NCBI GenBank assembly: GCA_041394725.1
Contig: JAWKHR010000022.1
Location: 1-64,000 of the forward strand
Length of the DNA: 64,000 nucleotides
Direction of reading: 5' to 3'
Origin: JAWKHR01 sp041394725
GTDB taxonomy: Bacteria; Acidobacteriota; Vicinamibacteria; Vicinamibacterales; SCN-69-37
Within the stretch, counting starts at the first letter, position 1, and each line of letters begins with the position of its first letter. Positions 18,466 to 27,164 of the stretch are shown piece after piece. The notes under the pieces were generated by a model. It was not told where the DNA came from. It saw nothing but the letters and a program-made list of their open reading frames with translations, and did no database searches. A program made the translations under genes and the position numbers.

Positions 18466-18822
18466 ATGACCAAAGCCGAACTCGTCGAAGAAGTCTCTCG
18501 GGTGTCCGACCTCACGAAGAAGCATTCCGAGGTCATCGTGGACACCGTGTTCAAGAGCATCGTCGACGCGCTGCATCGCGGCGAGAAGATCGAGCTGCGG
18601 GGATTCGGCAGCTTCCGGCTGCGGCAGCGCGAGCCGCGCAAGGGCCGCAACCCCAAGACCGGCGACAAGGTGGACGTGCCGCCGAAGAAGGTGCCGTATT
18701 TCAAGCCGGGCAAGGAACTGAAGGACCTGATCAACCGCGGCGAGGACGTGGCGACGCTCGCGCCCGGCGCGGCGCCGGCCCCGGCGACGACGCCCGTGTC
18801 CGGCGACCGGTCGGACGAGTAG
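18466..18822 (+). CDS. HU/IHF family DNA-binding protein
   Basis: Nucleoid protein that bends DNA as a dimer. The 118 residues start MTKAELVEEVSRVSDLTKKHSE, continue with IVDALHRGEKIELRGFGSF and end the core with the signature GRNPKTGDKVDVPPKKVPYFKPGKELKDLI, close to integration host factor beta. A 25-residue Ala/Pro-rich tail is extra. It follows rpsA by about 110 bases, the same order (rpsA then IHF-beta) seen in many proteobacteria, which supports an IHF-like role. Confidence 0.92.
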   Translation: MTKAELVEEVSRVSDLTKKHSEVIVDTVFKSIVDALHRGEKIELRGFGSFRLRQREPRKGRNPKTGDKVDVPPKKVPYFKPGKELKDLINRGEDVATLAPGAAPAPATTPVSGDRSDE

Positions 18823-18849
18823 CCCCCGCCTGCCGCGCGACCTCGTGCG

Positions 18850-19347
18850 ATGGACCGCCTGTGGACGCCCTGGAGACTCGCCTACGTGACTGAAGCCGCC
18901 GCTCCGTCGTCCGGGTGCATCTTCTGTGACGCCCTGGCGCGGGACGACGAGCCGCTCATCGTGCACCGCGGCCGGCGCACCATCGTCATCCTCAACAAGT
19001 TTCCCTACAACAACGGCCACCTGATGGTGGTGCCCGCGCGGCACGTCGGCCGCCTGGCCGACCTCGATCCGGACGAGCTGGCCGAGCTCGCGGCGCTCAC
19101 GCGCGATGCCGAGCGCGTGCTGGACGCGGTGTATCACCCGCACGGCTTCAACATGGGCATCAACCTCGGCAAGGCCGCCGGTGCGGGCGTGCTCGACCAC
19201 CTGCACATGCACCTGGTGCCGCGCTGGAACGGCGACACGAACTTCATGGCCGTCGTCGGCGAGACGCGCGTGCTCCCCGAGGAGCTGCCGGCGACCGCCG
19301 CCCGCGTCCGCGACGCCTTCGCCCGCGTCGCCGGATCGGCGGGCTGA
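18850..19347 (+). CDS. HIT domain protein (Ap4A phosphorylase/hydrolase-like)
   Basis: Nucleotide-binding hydrolase or transferase of the histidine triad superfamily. The triad is GAGVLDHLHMHLVPRWNGD near residue 117. N-terminal CIFCDALARDDE is the zinc-type Cys pair seen in HIT proteins, and ILNKFPYNNGHLMVVPARHVG is the strongly conserved N-terminal strand pair. The start MDRLWTPWRLAYV and 165-residue length match the group often annotated as Ap4A phosphorylase-related. Exact substrate unknown. It sits 27 bases after the HU gene. Confidence 0.9.
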   Translation: MDRLWTPWRLAYVTEAAAPSSGCIFCDALARDDEPLIVHRGRRTIVILNKFPYNNGHLMVVPARHVGRLADLDPDELAELAALTRDAERVLDAVYHPHGFNMGINLGKAAGAGVLDHLHMHLVPRWNGDTNFMAVVGETRVLPEELPATAARVRDAFARVAGSAG

Positions 19348-19489
19348 CCGGCGCCACGCCCGTCCGCGCCAGGCCGGCCGGGGGCGCGCCGATGTACGAT
19401 GAGCCGCCCGCCCACGTCCGCGAGTCCGGCACGACCGCCCCGGGGCGGCCGGGCCTCGGCGCCGTCGCCGCGGGCGGAGGTGTGAGTCC

Positions 19490-20293
19490 ATGAACCCTGT
19501 CAGGCAGATCTCCGTCGGCCTTCTGATCCTGCTCGCCGTGACCACCGCGGCGTGCTCCGCGAGCTGCGTCGAGACCGGCCACGTCGGCGTCGTCACCACG
19601 TTCGGCGCCGTCACCAGCCGCCAGCTCGGCGAGGGCCTCAACTTCGTGGCGCCGTGGCAGGGCGTGCACGAGCTCTCGGTCCGCACGCGCGAGATCAAGG
19701 AGACGGCCGCGACGCCGTCGAACGAGGGCCTCACGATCCAGCTCGAGGTCTCGCTGCTGTACCGGCTCGCGGCGAGCGAGGCCCGCACCCTGTACCAGAC
19801 GGTCGGCGCCGACTACGCGGACGTCATCGTCGTGCCCAGCCTGCGGAGCGCGATGCGCGCCGCCACGGCCGCGCACAAGGCCGAGGCGCTCTACAGCGAG
19901 GCACGCGAGCAGATCGCGGTCGAGATCCGCAACCTGATGGAGGCCTCGATGGAGGGACGCGGTATTCTCATCGAGCGCGTGCTGCTGCGCGACATCCAGT
20001 TGCCGACGACGCTCAAGGACGCGATCGAGGCCAAGCAGGGGATGGAGCAGGAGTCGCTGCGGATGCAGTTCGTGCTGGCCAAGGAACGCCAGGAAGCCGA
20101 GCGCAAGCGCGTCGAGGCGCAGGGCATCAAGGACTTCCAGGACATCGTGAGTCAGGGCATCAGCGACCGGCTGCTCCAGTGGAAGGGCATCGAGGCCACC
20201 GAGAACCTCGCCCAGAGCGCCAACTCGAAGATCGTGATCATCGGCAGCGGATCGAACGGGCTGCCCATCATCCTCGGCGGCGGCGGAGACTGA
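19490..20293 (+). CDS. Prohibitin-like SPFH/Band 7 protein
   Basis: Membrane-attached scaffold of the SPFH superfamily. The 267-residue protein begins with a hydrophobic segment ending in cysteines (LLAVTTAACSASC), either a membrane anchor or a weak lipobox, then VETGHVGVVTTFGAVTSRQLGEGLNFVAPW, the start of the Band 7 domain. A helix-rich region (KAEALYSEAREQIAVEIRN, then LAKERQEAERKRVEAQGIKDF) follows, as in prohibitins, and the tail is IVIIGSGSNGLPIILGGGG. A TGACATG junction joins it to the acyl-CoA dehydrogenase gene two bases on, which suggests one transcript. Client proteins are unknown. Confidence 0.88.
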   Translation: MNPVRQISVGLLILLAVTTAACSASCVETGHVGVVTTFGAVTSRQLGEGLNFVAPWQGVHELSVRTREIKETAATPSNEGLTIQLEVSLLYRLAASEARTLYQTVGADYADVIVVPSLRSAMRAATAAHKAEALYSEAREQIAVEIRNLMEASMEGRGILIERVLLRDIQLPTTLKDAIEAKQGMEQESLRMQFVLAKERQEAERKRVEAQGIKDFQDIVSQGISDRLLQWKGIEATENLAQSANSKIVIIGSGSNGLPIILGGGGD

Positions 20294-20294
20294 C

Positions 20295-21434
20295 ATGGAC
20301 TTCTCGTTGAACGAGGGCCAGCGGGCCTGGCTCGATCGGGTGGAGGCGTTCGCGCGCGACCGCGTGGCGCCGCGCGCGGCGGCCGTGGACGCCGACGGCG
20401 TCTTCCCCCGCGACCTGGTGCACGAAGCGGCCGCGCTGGGCCTGATGGGGGTCACGATCCCCGAGGCCCAGGGCGGCGCCGGGCGCGACTACGTGACGTA
20501 CGCGCTCGCCGTCGAGGCCGTCGCCAAGGCCAGCGCCACGCTGGCCGTCATCCTCACCGTCAACAACTCGCTCGTCGTCGAGCCGCTCCGTGAGTTCGGC
20601 ACCGACGGCCAGCAGGACCTGTGGCTCGCCCGGCTCGCGTCGGGGCGGGCGATCGGGGCCTTCGCGCTGTCGGAGGCCGATGCCGGGTCGGACGCGGCGA
20701 ACCAGAAGACGGTGGCGCGCTTCGAGGACGGCCAGTTCGTCATCGACGGCGCGAAGGTCTGGGTCGCCAACGCGGAGGCGGCCGACGTGGCCATCGTCTT
20801 CGCGGCGACCGACCCCGACGCGCGCCGGCGCGGCATCACGGCGTTCCTCGTCCCGCTCGACACGCCCGGCATCAGCCGCACGCCGTCCGATTCGCTCGGC
20901 GTGCGCGGGCTCGGCTGCATGGACCTCACGTTCGAGGGCGTGCGCGTGGAGGCGCAGGCGCTCATCGGCGAGCCGCGCCGCGGCTTCCGCCTGGCGATGC
21001 GCGCGCTCGAGGGCGGACGCGTCGTCATCGCGGCGCAGGCGCTCGGGGTGGGGCAGGCCGCGCTGGACCTCGCGCTGGCCTACGCGCGCGAACGCGAGGC
21101 GTTCGGCCAGCCGATCGGCAACTTCCAGGCGATCCAGTTCCAGCTCGCGGACCTGGCGACGGACCTCGAGGCGGCGCGCATGCTGACGTGGCAGGCGGCC
21201 GACGCCCGCGACCGGCTGCCCCGGGCGTCGGTCGAGGCCGCGATGGCCAAGCTGCAGGCGTCCGAAGCGGCGCACCGCGCGGCCGATCGCGCCATGCAGA
21301 TTCTCGCCTCGGAGGGCTACCGGCGCGGCTCGACCATCGAGCGCCTGTTCCGCGACGTCCGCGCGGCGGAGATCTACCAGGGGACTTCGGAGGTCCAGCG
21401 GATGATCATCGCGGAGCACGCGGTGGACGCGTAG
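20295..21434 (+). CDS. Acyl-CoA dehydrogenase family protein with Gln at the usual catalytic Glu
   Basis: FAD flavoprotein of the acyl-CoA dehydrogenase fold, 379 residues. The FAD/substrate motif is GAFALSEADAGSDAANQKT, and a second signature is KLQASEAAHRAADRAMQILASEGY. In short- and medium-chain enzymes the catalytic base is the Glu of YEGTSEIQ; here residue 362 is Gln (EIYQGTSEVQRMIIAE, codon CAG at 21378-21380). The alternative base position used by isovaleryl-CoA dehydrogenase also lacks Glu (LEGGRVVIAA, where it would be Gly). So ordinary alpha-proton removal is doubtful. The two other acyl-CoA dehydrogenases in the window keep the Glu. It is two bases downstream of the prohibitin-like gene. 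Confidence 0.85.
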   Translation: MDFSLNEGQRAWLDRVEAFARDRVAPRAAAVDADGVFPRDLVHEAAALGLMGVTIPEAQGGAGRDYVTYALAVEAVAKASATLAVILTVNNSLVVEPLREFGTDGQQDLWLARLASGRAIGAFALSEADAGSDAANQKTVARFEDGQFVIDGAKVWVANAEAADVAIVFAATDPDARRRGITAFLVPLDTPGISRTPSDSLGVRGLGCMDLTFEGVRVEAQALIGEPRRGFRLAMRALEGGRVVIAAQALGVGQAALDLALAYAREREAFGQPIGNFQAIQFQLADLATDLEAARMLTWQAADARDRLPRASVEAAMAKLQASEAAHRAADRAMQILASEGYRRGSTIERLFRDVRAAEIYQGTSEVQRMIIAEHAVDA

Positions 21435-21837
21435 GGAGAGCGCCGGCGCCGGCAGGGCTGGCGCACTCCGCTGCGGCGTGAACACGTACCGGTACGCCGG
21501 CAGTGTATCGAGGCCGGCGCGCGCCCACGAATTGACATGAAGGCGCTGAAGACACTGAAGCGCATGAAGGCTGGCCGCGCGGGCGCCTCGGCCTTCCCCA
21601 CGCGGCCGGCGAAGACCGCCGGCCGGGCGAGCGGAGCTCGCCTGCCGTCAGGGACCCTCAGGTGCCACGCGGGCAGCCCTTCATGACCTTCCAGACTTCA
21701 GAACCTTCATGTCCAGCCGTGGGACCCCGATCGCTGGCACAGGGGACCACGTTCACTGGCAGCGGTACCACGTTCGCCGGCATGCCCGCGCCGGCTCACC
21801 GGCCAGGCCGGCGCCGTGAGCGAGCCCGTACCGCGTC
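21435..21837. other. Non-coding gap with an imperfect inverted repeat
   Basis: No gene is supported here; short open frames on both strands have no family features. Two arms of about 40 bases (21534-21574 and 21674-21713) are imperfect reverse complements. They share GACATGAAGG, CTGAAG and CATGAAGG in order and enclose about 100 GC-rich bases that include a smaller hairpin around GGCCGGCGAAGACCGCCGGCC. The two flanking genes converge on this gap. Confidence 0.6.
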
Positions 21838-23007
21838 TCAGCTCAGCAGCTGCTTGGCGATCGTCTGGAGCTGCAGGTTCGACGTGCCCTCGTAGATCTG
21901 CCCGATCTTGGCGTCGCGGTAGAGCTTCTCGACGGGGTAGTCCTTCACGAACCCGTACCCCCCGTAGAGATTGATCGCGAGCGACGCGACGCGCTCGGCG
22001 ACCTCGGACGAGAAGATCTTGCACATCGCGGCCTCGGTCAGGAACGGGCGTCCCTGGTCGCGCAGCCGCGCGGCGTTGTACACGAGCAGCCGTGCCGCCT
22101 CGAGGTCGGTCGCGGCGCGCGCCAGCTGGAACTGGACGCCCTGGAAGTCGGCGATGGCTTTGCCGAACTGCTGGCGTTCCTTCGTGTAGCGCACGGCGTG
22201 CTCCAGCGCGCCGGCCGCGAGACCCACCATCTGCGCGCCGATGCCGATGCGGCCCTCGTTGAGCGTCTCGATGGCGACCTTGTAGCCCTTGCCGACCTCG
22301 CCCAGCACGCGCGACTTCGGCACGCGGCACCCCTCGAGCAGCAGCTCGCAGGTGCTCGACGCGCGGATGCCGAGCTTGTCCTCCTTCTTGCCGACGGTGA
22401 ACCCCGCGTCGCCGCGCTCGACGATGAACGCGGTGATGCCGCGGTAGCCGGCGGCCGGGTCCACGGTTGCGAAGACGATGAACAGGTTCGCCTCGTTGCC
22501 GTTGGTGATCCACAGCTTGCGGCCGTCCAGGACGAAGTCGTCGCCGTCGGCGCGCGCCCGCGTCTGCAGCGCGAACGCGTCGCTGCCGGAGGCGGCCTCG
22601 GACAGCGCGTACGCGCCGACCTCGCTCGACGCGAGGCGCGGCAGGATCGCGGACTTGAGTGCCGGGCTGCCCCAGCGCAGCACCGCGTTGATGACCAGCG
22701 TGTTCTGGACGTCCACGAGCACGCCCACCGACGGGTCCACCCGCGAGAGTTCCTCGACGACCAGCACCGACTGGAAGAACCGGCCGCCGCCGCCGCCGTA
22801 TTCCTCCGGCACCTCGACGCCCATGACGCCCAGCGAGAACAGCTGATCGAGCAGCGCCTTCGGGAACTTCGCCTGCTCGTCCATCTCGCGCACGTGCGGG
22901 CGGATCTGCGCCTCGGCGAACTCGCGGACGCTCTGGCGGAGCAGCTGTTCGTCTTCGGAGAGGATCGTCAGGGGGGGCAGGGGGGTGTCGACTGTCGGGG
23001 CCGTCAT
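21838..23007 (-). CDS. Acyl-CoA dehydrogenase (butyryl-CoA dehydrogenase-like)
   Basis: FAD enzyme that makes the 2,3 double bond in acyl-CoA, passing electrons to ETF. From the ATG at 23007 it has 389 residues. It shows EEYGGGGGRFFQSVLVVEEL, the FAD/substrate motif GAYALSEAASGSDAFALQT, KLWITNGNEANLFIVFA, LNEGRIGIGAQMVGLA, and the catalytic-Glu motif IGQIYEGTSNLQLQTIAK, so the active site looks complete. A longer open frame extending to 23238 overlaps the divergent VWFA gene and is unlikely. The 83-base divergent gap may hold both promoters. Chain-length specificity cannot be read from sequence alone. Confidence 0.93.
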   Translation of the reverse strand: MTAPTVDTPLPPLTILSEDEQLLRQSVREFAEAQIRPHVREMDEQAKFPKALLDQLFSLGVMGVEVPEEYGGGGGRFFQSVLVVEELSRVDPSVGVLVDVQNTLVINAVLRWGSPALKSAILPRLASSEVGAYALSEAASGSDAFALQTRARADGDDFVLDGRKLWITNGNEANLFIVFATVDPAAGYRGITAFIVERGDAGFTVGKKEDKLGIRASSTCELLLEGCRVPKSRVLGEVGKGYKVAIETLNEGRIGIGAQMVGLAAGALEHAVRYTKERQQFGKAIADFQGVQFQLARAATDLEAARLLVYNAARLRDQGRPFLTEAAMCKIFSSEVAERVASLAINLYGGYGFVKDYPVEKLYRDAKIGQIYEGTSNLQLQTIAKQLLS

Positions 23008-23090
23008 GGGCGGAATGTTATCATCGGTACTGCCAGCGTTTGTCGTCGCCGGGCCCGTGTTTCCGGCCCTCAACCAGCAGGAACTGCTCC

Positions 23091-25163
23091 ATGAACCGCC
23101 GCCTGGCCGTCTCCGTCCTGCTCGCGGCTCTGATCGCGGCGTCGCCCGCCGCGCAGGGCGCCGGTGACCCCGATCGGCCCGGCGGTGCGCCTCCGCAGAC
23201 CGCCGCCCCGCCGCCGCAGGCCGCGGCGCCGTCGTCACAGGCGCCGCAGCAGCCGACCTTCCGCACCCGCATCGACTCGGTCAGCGTGGACGTCGCCGTG
23301 CTCGACAAGCAGGGCAACCCCGTCGCCGACCTCACGCCGGGCGACTTCGAGGTCCGCGAGGACGGCAAGCTCCAGACGGTGGACACCCTGCGGTTCATCG
23401 ACATCGACACCGCGGCGCGCTCGCGCCCGACGACCCATCGCGAGATCACCTCGATGGAGGACCAGATCCGCGAGGCCTCCCGCGACGACACCCGCGTCAT
23501 CGTCATCTTCCTCGACGACTACCACGTGCGGCTCGGCAACGGGATGCGCGTCCGCGAGCAGGTCGCGCGGTTCGTCAGCGGCCTCGAGGACAACGACCTC
23601 GTCGCCGTCATGTACCCGCTCACGCCGGCCAGCGCGATGACGTTCTCGCGCGACCACGACGGCCTGGCCCGGGCCATCCTCAAGTTCCAGGGACGCAAGT
23701 ACGACTACACGCCCCGCAACAGCTACGAGGAGCGCTTCCAGACCCTGCCGGCCCGCCAGCAGGAGCGGATGCGCAACGACATCGTGATCTCGTCGCTCGA
23801 ATCGGTCTGCGCCTACCTCGGCACGCTCCGCGAGGGACGCAAGACGGTGCTCTACGTGAGCGAGGGCCTGTCCGGCTCGCTGCCCGAGGGCGTGACGACG
23901 CAGGGAGAGTGGGGCGTCCCCACCGGCCGTCAGACCGGCGGCCAGGTCCAGAACACGCTGATGGACGACCGGATGGCCTTCTTCAACTCGACGGAGCTGC
24001 TGAGCTCGATGCGCCTGGTCTTCTCCGCGGCCAACCGCGCGAACACGTCGATCTACACGCTGGACCCCCGCGGGCTGGCGGCCTCCGAGTTCGACATCAA
24101 CGACAACGTCTCGTCGGAGGTCGATCGGCGCGTGCTCGGCGAGACGCTCGACTCGCTGCGGTCGCTCGCCGGCGAGACCGACGGCCGCGCCATCGTCAGC
24201 CGCAACGATCCCGCGCCGATGCTCGAGCAGATGGTGCGCGACTCGAGCAGCTACTACCTGCTGGGCTACACCTCGAGCGAGGCGCCGCGCGACGGCAAGT
24301 TCCACAAGATCGAGGTCAAGGTGAAGCGCAAGGACGTCGACGTCCGCGCGCGGAGCGGCTACTGGGCCTACACGGCCGAGGAAGTCGAGCGCGTGCTGGC
24401 GCCGTCCACGCCGGAGCCGCCGCGGGACGTGATCGAGGCGCTCGAGTCGCTGGCCGCCGCCGACGAGTCCACGCTGCGCCGCCGCGCCATGCAGGTCTGG
24501 CTCGGCACCCTGCCGTCGGCCGACGGCCCGAAGGTCGTGCTGGCCTGGGAGGGCATGGCGCCCGAGGGACGCGACGCCGAGGTCATCGATCACGTCGAGG
24601 TCGCCGCTACGTCGGCCGCGGGCGACGCGCTCTACACCGGCGCGGTGCCGCGGACCGACGTGCTCGGCCGCCAGGCCGGCCGGATCGACTTCGCCGCGCC
24701 CGCCGGCCAGATTCGCGTGCGCCTCACCGCTCGCGATGCCGCGGGCGGCCGCGTCGAGGCCGACGACGTGACCTACGAGGTCCCCGCGGTGGCCGGCGAC
24801 GCGCTCTTCCTGACGCCGCCCGTCGTCTACAAGGGCCGCACGGCGCGCGACATCCTCAACATCAAGGCCGCCGAGGCGCCCGTGCCCGCCGTCACGCGCG
24901 CCTTCTCGCGCACCGAGCGGTTGCTGCTCCGGTTCGGCGCCGGCGCGCCCGGTGGCGCCACGCCCGACGTCACCCTCCGTCTGCTTAACCGGCAGGGCAC
25001 CGGCATGGTGGACCTCCGCCCGCCCACCGCGCTGGGAGACGGGCGCTACGAGGCGCAGGTGGTGCTCTCGAGCGTCCCGCCCGGCGACTACCTCATCGAG
25101 TTCGCGGCCAGCGCGGGCGGCCAGAGCACCCGTACGCTGCTCGCCCTCCGCATCACGGGCTGA
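23091..25163 (+). CDS. Secreted protein with acidobacterial VWFA-related domain
   Basis: Exported 690-residue protein. A signal peptide (MNRRLAVSVLLAALIAASPAAQ) is followed by a Pro/Ala/Gln linker and then RIDSVSVDVAVLDKQGNPVADLTPGDFEVREDGK (split across residues about 58-92), which is the start of the VWFA-related domain TIGR03436. The metal-site-like part is VIVIFLDDYHVRLGNG and KTVLYVSEGLSGSLPEG; SSSYYLLGYTSSEAPRDGKFHKI ends the domain. The last 250 residues are beta-rich and unassigned. This domain is strongly enriched in acidobacteria, so it is a good lineage marker. Ligand and role unknown. It is divergent from the dehydrogenase gene. Confidence 0.9.
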   Translation: MNRRLAVSVLLAALIAASPAAQGAGDPDRPGGAPPQTAAPPPQAAAPSSQAPQQPTFRTRIDSVSVDVAVLDKQGNPVADLTPGDFEVREDGKLQTVDTLRFIDIDTAARSRPTTHREITSMEDQIREASRDDTRVIVIFLDDYHVRLGNGMRVREQVARFVSGLEDNDLVAVMYPLTPASAMTFSRDHDGLARAILKFQGRKYDYTPRNSYEERFQTLPARQQERMRNDIVISSLESVCAYLGTLREGRKTVLYVSEGLSGSLPEGVTTQGEWGVPTGRQTGGQVQNTLMDDRMAFFNSTELLSSMRLVFSAANRANTSIYTLDPRGLAASEFDINDNVSSEVDRRVLGETLDSLRSLAGETDGRAIVSRNDPAPMLEQMVRDSSSYYLLGYTSSEAPRDGKFHKIEVKVKRKDVDVRARSGYWAYTAEEVERVLAPSTPEPPRDVIEALESLAAADESTLRRRAMQVWLGTLPSADGPKVVLAWEGMAPEGRDAEVIDHVEVAATSAAGDALYTGAVPRTDVLGRQAGRIDFAAPAGQIRVRLTARDAAGGRVEADDVTYEVPAVAGDALFLTPPVVYKGRTARDILNIKAAEAPVPAVTRAFSRTERLLLRFGAGAPGGATPDVTLRLLNRQGTGMVDLRPPTALGDGRYEAQVVLSSVPPGDYLIEFAASAGGQSTRTLLALRITG

Positions 25164-25339
25164 CGCGCCGCCGGCCCCGCGGCCTCGGCGGCCGGACGTG
25201 CGCGCCGCGCCGGCACCCTCATGTCCGAGCTGCGCCGGAGCCCCGCGTCGGGCCCGCCAGACGCTGTCCGCCGACGGGCGATGATCCCGACTTGGCGTGA
25301 TACGCTTCCCGGGTTTTCGCAACCGACACAAGGCAGGTC

Positions 25340-26806
25340 ATGGCGAAGCTGGAGACGTTTTCGTCGCGGTGGGGGCTCATCCTCGCGGGGCTGGGGATGG
25401 CGGTGGGCACGGGGAACATGTGGCGGTTTCCCCGCATTGCCGCGCAGAACGGCGGCGCGGCGTTCCTCATCCCCTGGATCATCTTCCTGTTCGTCTGGTC
25501 GATCCCGCTGCTCGTCGCCGAGTTCGCCATCGGCCGCGGCACCAGGCGCGGCGTGATCGGCGCGTTCGCCACGCTGACCAACGGGCGCTTCGCCTGGATG
25601 GGCGGCTTCGTGGCCGTGACCACGATCATGATCCTGTTCTACTACTCGGTCGTCACCGGGTGGACGCTCCGGTATTTCCTGGCGGCCGCGGCGGGGCAGA
25701 TGACCGGCGCCGAGCCGGGGGCGTACTGGGAGCTGGCGCACTCGGGGTGGATGGCGGCCGGGTACCACATCCTCTCGGCGCTCGCCGGCGCGTGGATCAT
25801 CCAGCGCGGCGTGGTGAAGGGCATCGAGGCGGCCAACAAGCTGCTCGTGCCGGCGCTCTTCGCGCTGCTCATCATCGCGGCCTTCCGCGCGGTGTCCCTG
25901 CCGGGCGCCGACCGCGGCCTCGAGTTCCTCTTCAACCCCGACCTGTCCACGCTGACCAACTACCGCACCTGGCTCGAGGCGCTCACGCAGTCGGCCTGGT
26001 CCACCGGCGCCGGCTGGGGGTTGATCCTCACCTACGGCATCTACCTCCGGAAGAAGGACGACGTCGCGCTCAACTCGGCGACGATCGGATTCGGCGACAA
26101 CTCGGCGTCGCTGCTCGCCGCGCTGGCGGTGCTGCCGGCCGTCTTCGCGATCCTCTCGCTCGAGGACGCGCGCACGGCGCTCTCGGCGGGCAACGAGGGC
26201 CTCATGTTCATCTGGATCCCGCAGGTCTTCAACCGCATGCCGGGCGGCCTGCTGCTGCTGCCCATCTTCTTCCTGGCGCTCTTCTTCGCGGCGCTCTCGT
26301 CGCTCATCGCGATGATCGAGCTGGCCACGCGCATCCTGATGGACGCGGGCATGCTGCGCGGCAAGGCCGTGGCCGTGGTCACCGCGGCGGTCATCATCGT
26401 CGGCCTGCCGTCGGCGCTCGACCTGGCGGTGTTCCAGAACCAGGACTGGGTCTGGGGCGTGGGCCTGATGATCAGCGGGTTGTTCATCTCGCTGCTCGTC
26501 TCGATGTACGGCTCGAAGAAGTTCGCCGCGGAGTTCATCAACATCTCGCCCGGCGGCGTCCGCGTGGGCGGGATGTTCGAGTTCGTGCTGAAGTACCTGA
26601 TCCCGGCGCAGTTCGTCGTCATGTTCGGCTGGTGGATGTACCAGGCCGCCGCGGTCTACGACCCGGAGGCGTGGTGGAACCCGCTGCACACCTACAGCGT
26701 GGGCACGTGCATCGCCCAGTGGGGCATCGCGCTGCTGCTGCTCATCGCGTTCAACCGTCGAATGGCCGCCGCCAGCACCCGGCAGCCGGTGGAGGTGGAG
26801 GAATGA
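25340..26806 (+). CDS. Sodium-dependent neurotransmitter/amino acid symporter (NSS/SNF family)
   Basis: Sodium-coupled importer of an amino acid or related solute, LeuT fold. The 488-residue protein begins SSRWGLILAGLGMAVGTGNMWRFPRIAAQNGG, the NSS TM1 signature with the unwound GTGNMWRFP part, and has about eleven to twelve hydrophobic segments. TM6-TM8 motifs such as WSTGAGWGLILTYG and FFLALFFAALSSLIAMIE are present. The stop codon overlaps the start of a 35-residue membrane peptide. This layout matches the MetP-MetS methionine transporter of Corynebacterium, but the substrate here cannot be read from the sequence. Confidence 0.93.
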   Translation: MAKLETFSSRWGLILAGLGMAVGTGNMWRFPRIAAQNGGAAFLIPWIIFLFVWSIPLLVAEFAIGRGTRRGVIGAFATLTNGRFAWMGGFVAVTTIMILFYYSVVTGWTLRYFLAAAAGQMTGAEPGAYWELAHSGWMAAGYHILSALAGAWIIQRGVVKGIEAANKLLVPALFALLIIAAFRAVSLPGADRGLEFLFNPDLSTLTNYRTWLEALTQSAWSTGAGWGLILTYGIYLRKKDDVALNSATIGFGDNSASLLAALAVLPAVFAILSLEDARTALSAGNEGLMFIWIPQVFNRMPGGLLLLPIFFLALFFAALSSLIAMIELATRILMDAGMLRGKAVAVVTAAVIIVGLPSALDLAVFQNQDWVWGVGLMISGLFISLLVSMYGSKKFAAEFINISPGGVRVGGMFEFVLKYLIPAQFVVMFGWWMYQAAAVYDPEAWWNPLHTYSVGTCIAQWGIALLLLIAFNRRMAAASTRQPVEVEE

Positions 26807-26910
26807 ACGGCCGCACGATGCTGATGATGCTCATCGTCCTGGGTCTGAACTGGGGCGGGTTCGTCTTCTGCCTGTTGTACGGCGCGAAGCGGGCGGGCCG
26901 GGACGGGTAG
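26803..26910 (+). CDS. MetS-like small subunit of NSS transporter
   Basis: Peptide of 35 residues, MNGRTMLMMLIVLGLNWGGFVF followed by CLLYGAKRAGRDG: one hydrophobic helix, a central NWGGF and a basic tail. Its ATG overlaps the symporter stop (ATGA), which supports translational coupling. The size, single helix and position match the MetS/NSS transporter small subunit family. The partner role, stabilising or activating the symporter, comes from the Corynebacterium MetPS pair and is inferred here. It is easy to miss because it is so short. Confidence 0.75.
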   Translation: MNGRTMLMMLIVLGLNWGGFVFCLLYGAKRAGRDG

Positions 26911-27164
26911 GGCGCGGCACGCACGTGTGAGGCGGGAGTGACCGCCGCGGACGATGCCGAACGAATCACCATGCAGGTCATGCAGGACGAAGTGACCGGG
27001 TCACGCTGATCGAGTCGGCCTGGCGGCGGGCGACGCCCGCCGACCGGCCCGGAGGGCAGCGTGGCTTCGTCCCCGTTCGCCAGACCGACCCGCGCGACAC
27101 AGACAGCCTGCATGTGCTCCGCCGTCCTGCATGGTGATCCGAGGGAACCCTGGCGCGCGGCGGC
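26911..27164. other. Non-coding gap after the symporter operon
   Basis: No gene seen. It contains a perfect seven-base hairpin, GGCGGGC-GAC-GCCCGCC, near 27025, but without a T-tract, so it is not a clear terminator. From about 27112 a short open frame leads into the frameshifted gene downstream. Confidence 0.4.

Noticed and set aside
21374..21895. Two small open frames in the gap between the first two acyl-CoA dehydrogenases
   Set aside because: Low-complexity, no ribosome site, no conserved look, and they run over the inverted repeat and gene ends.
25165..25339. Clear promoter for the NSS symporter
   Set aside because: TTGGCG and GATACG-like hexamers exist but spacing does not fit; nothing convincing could be assigned.
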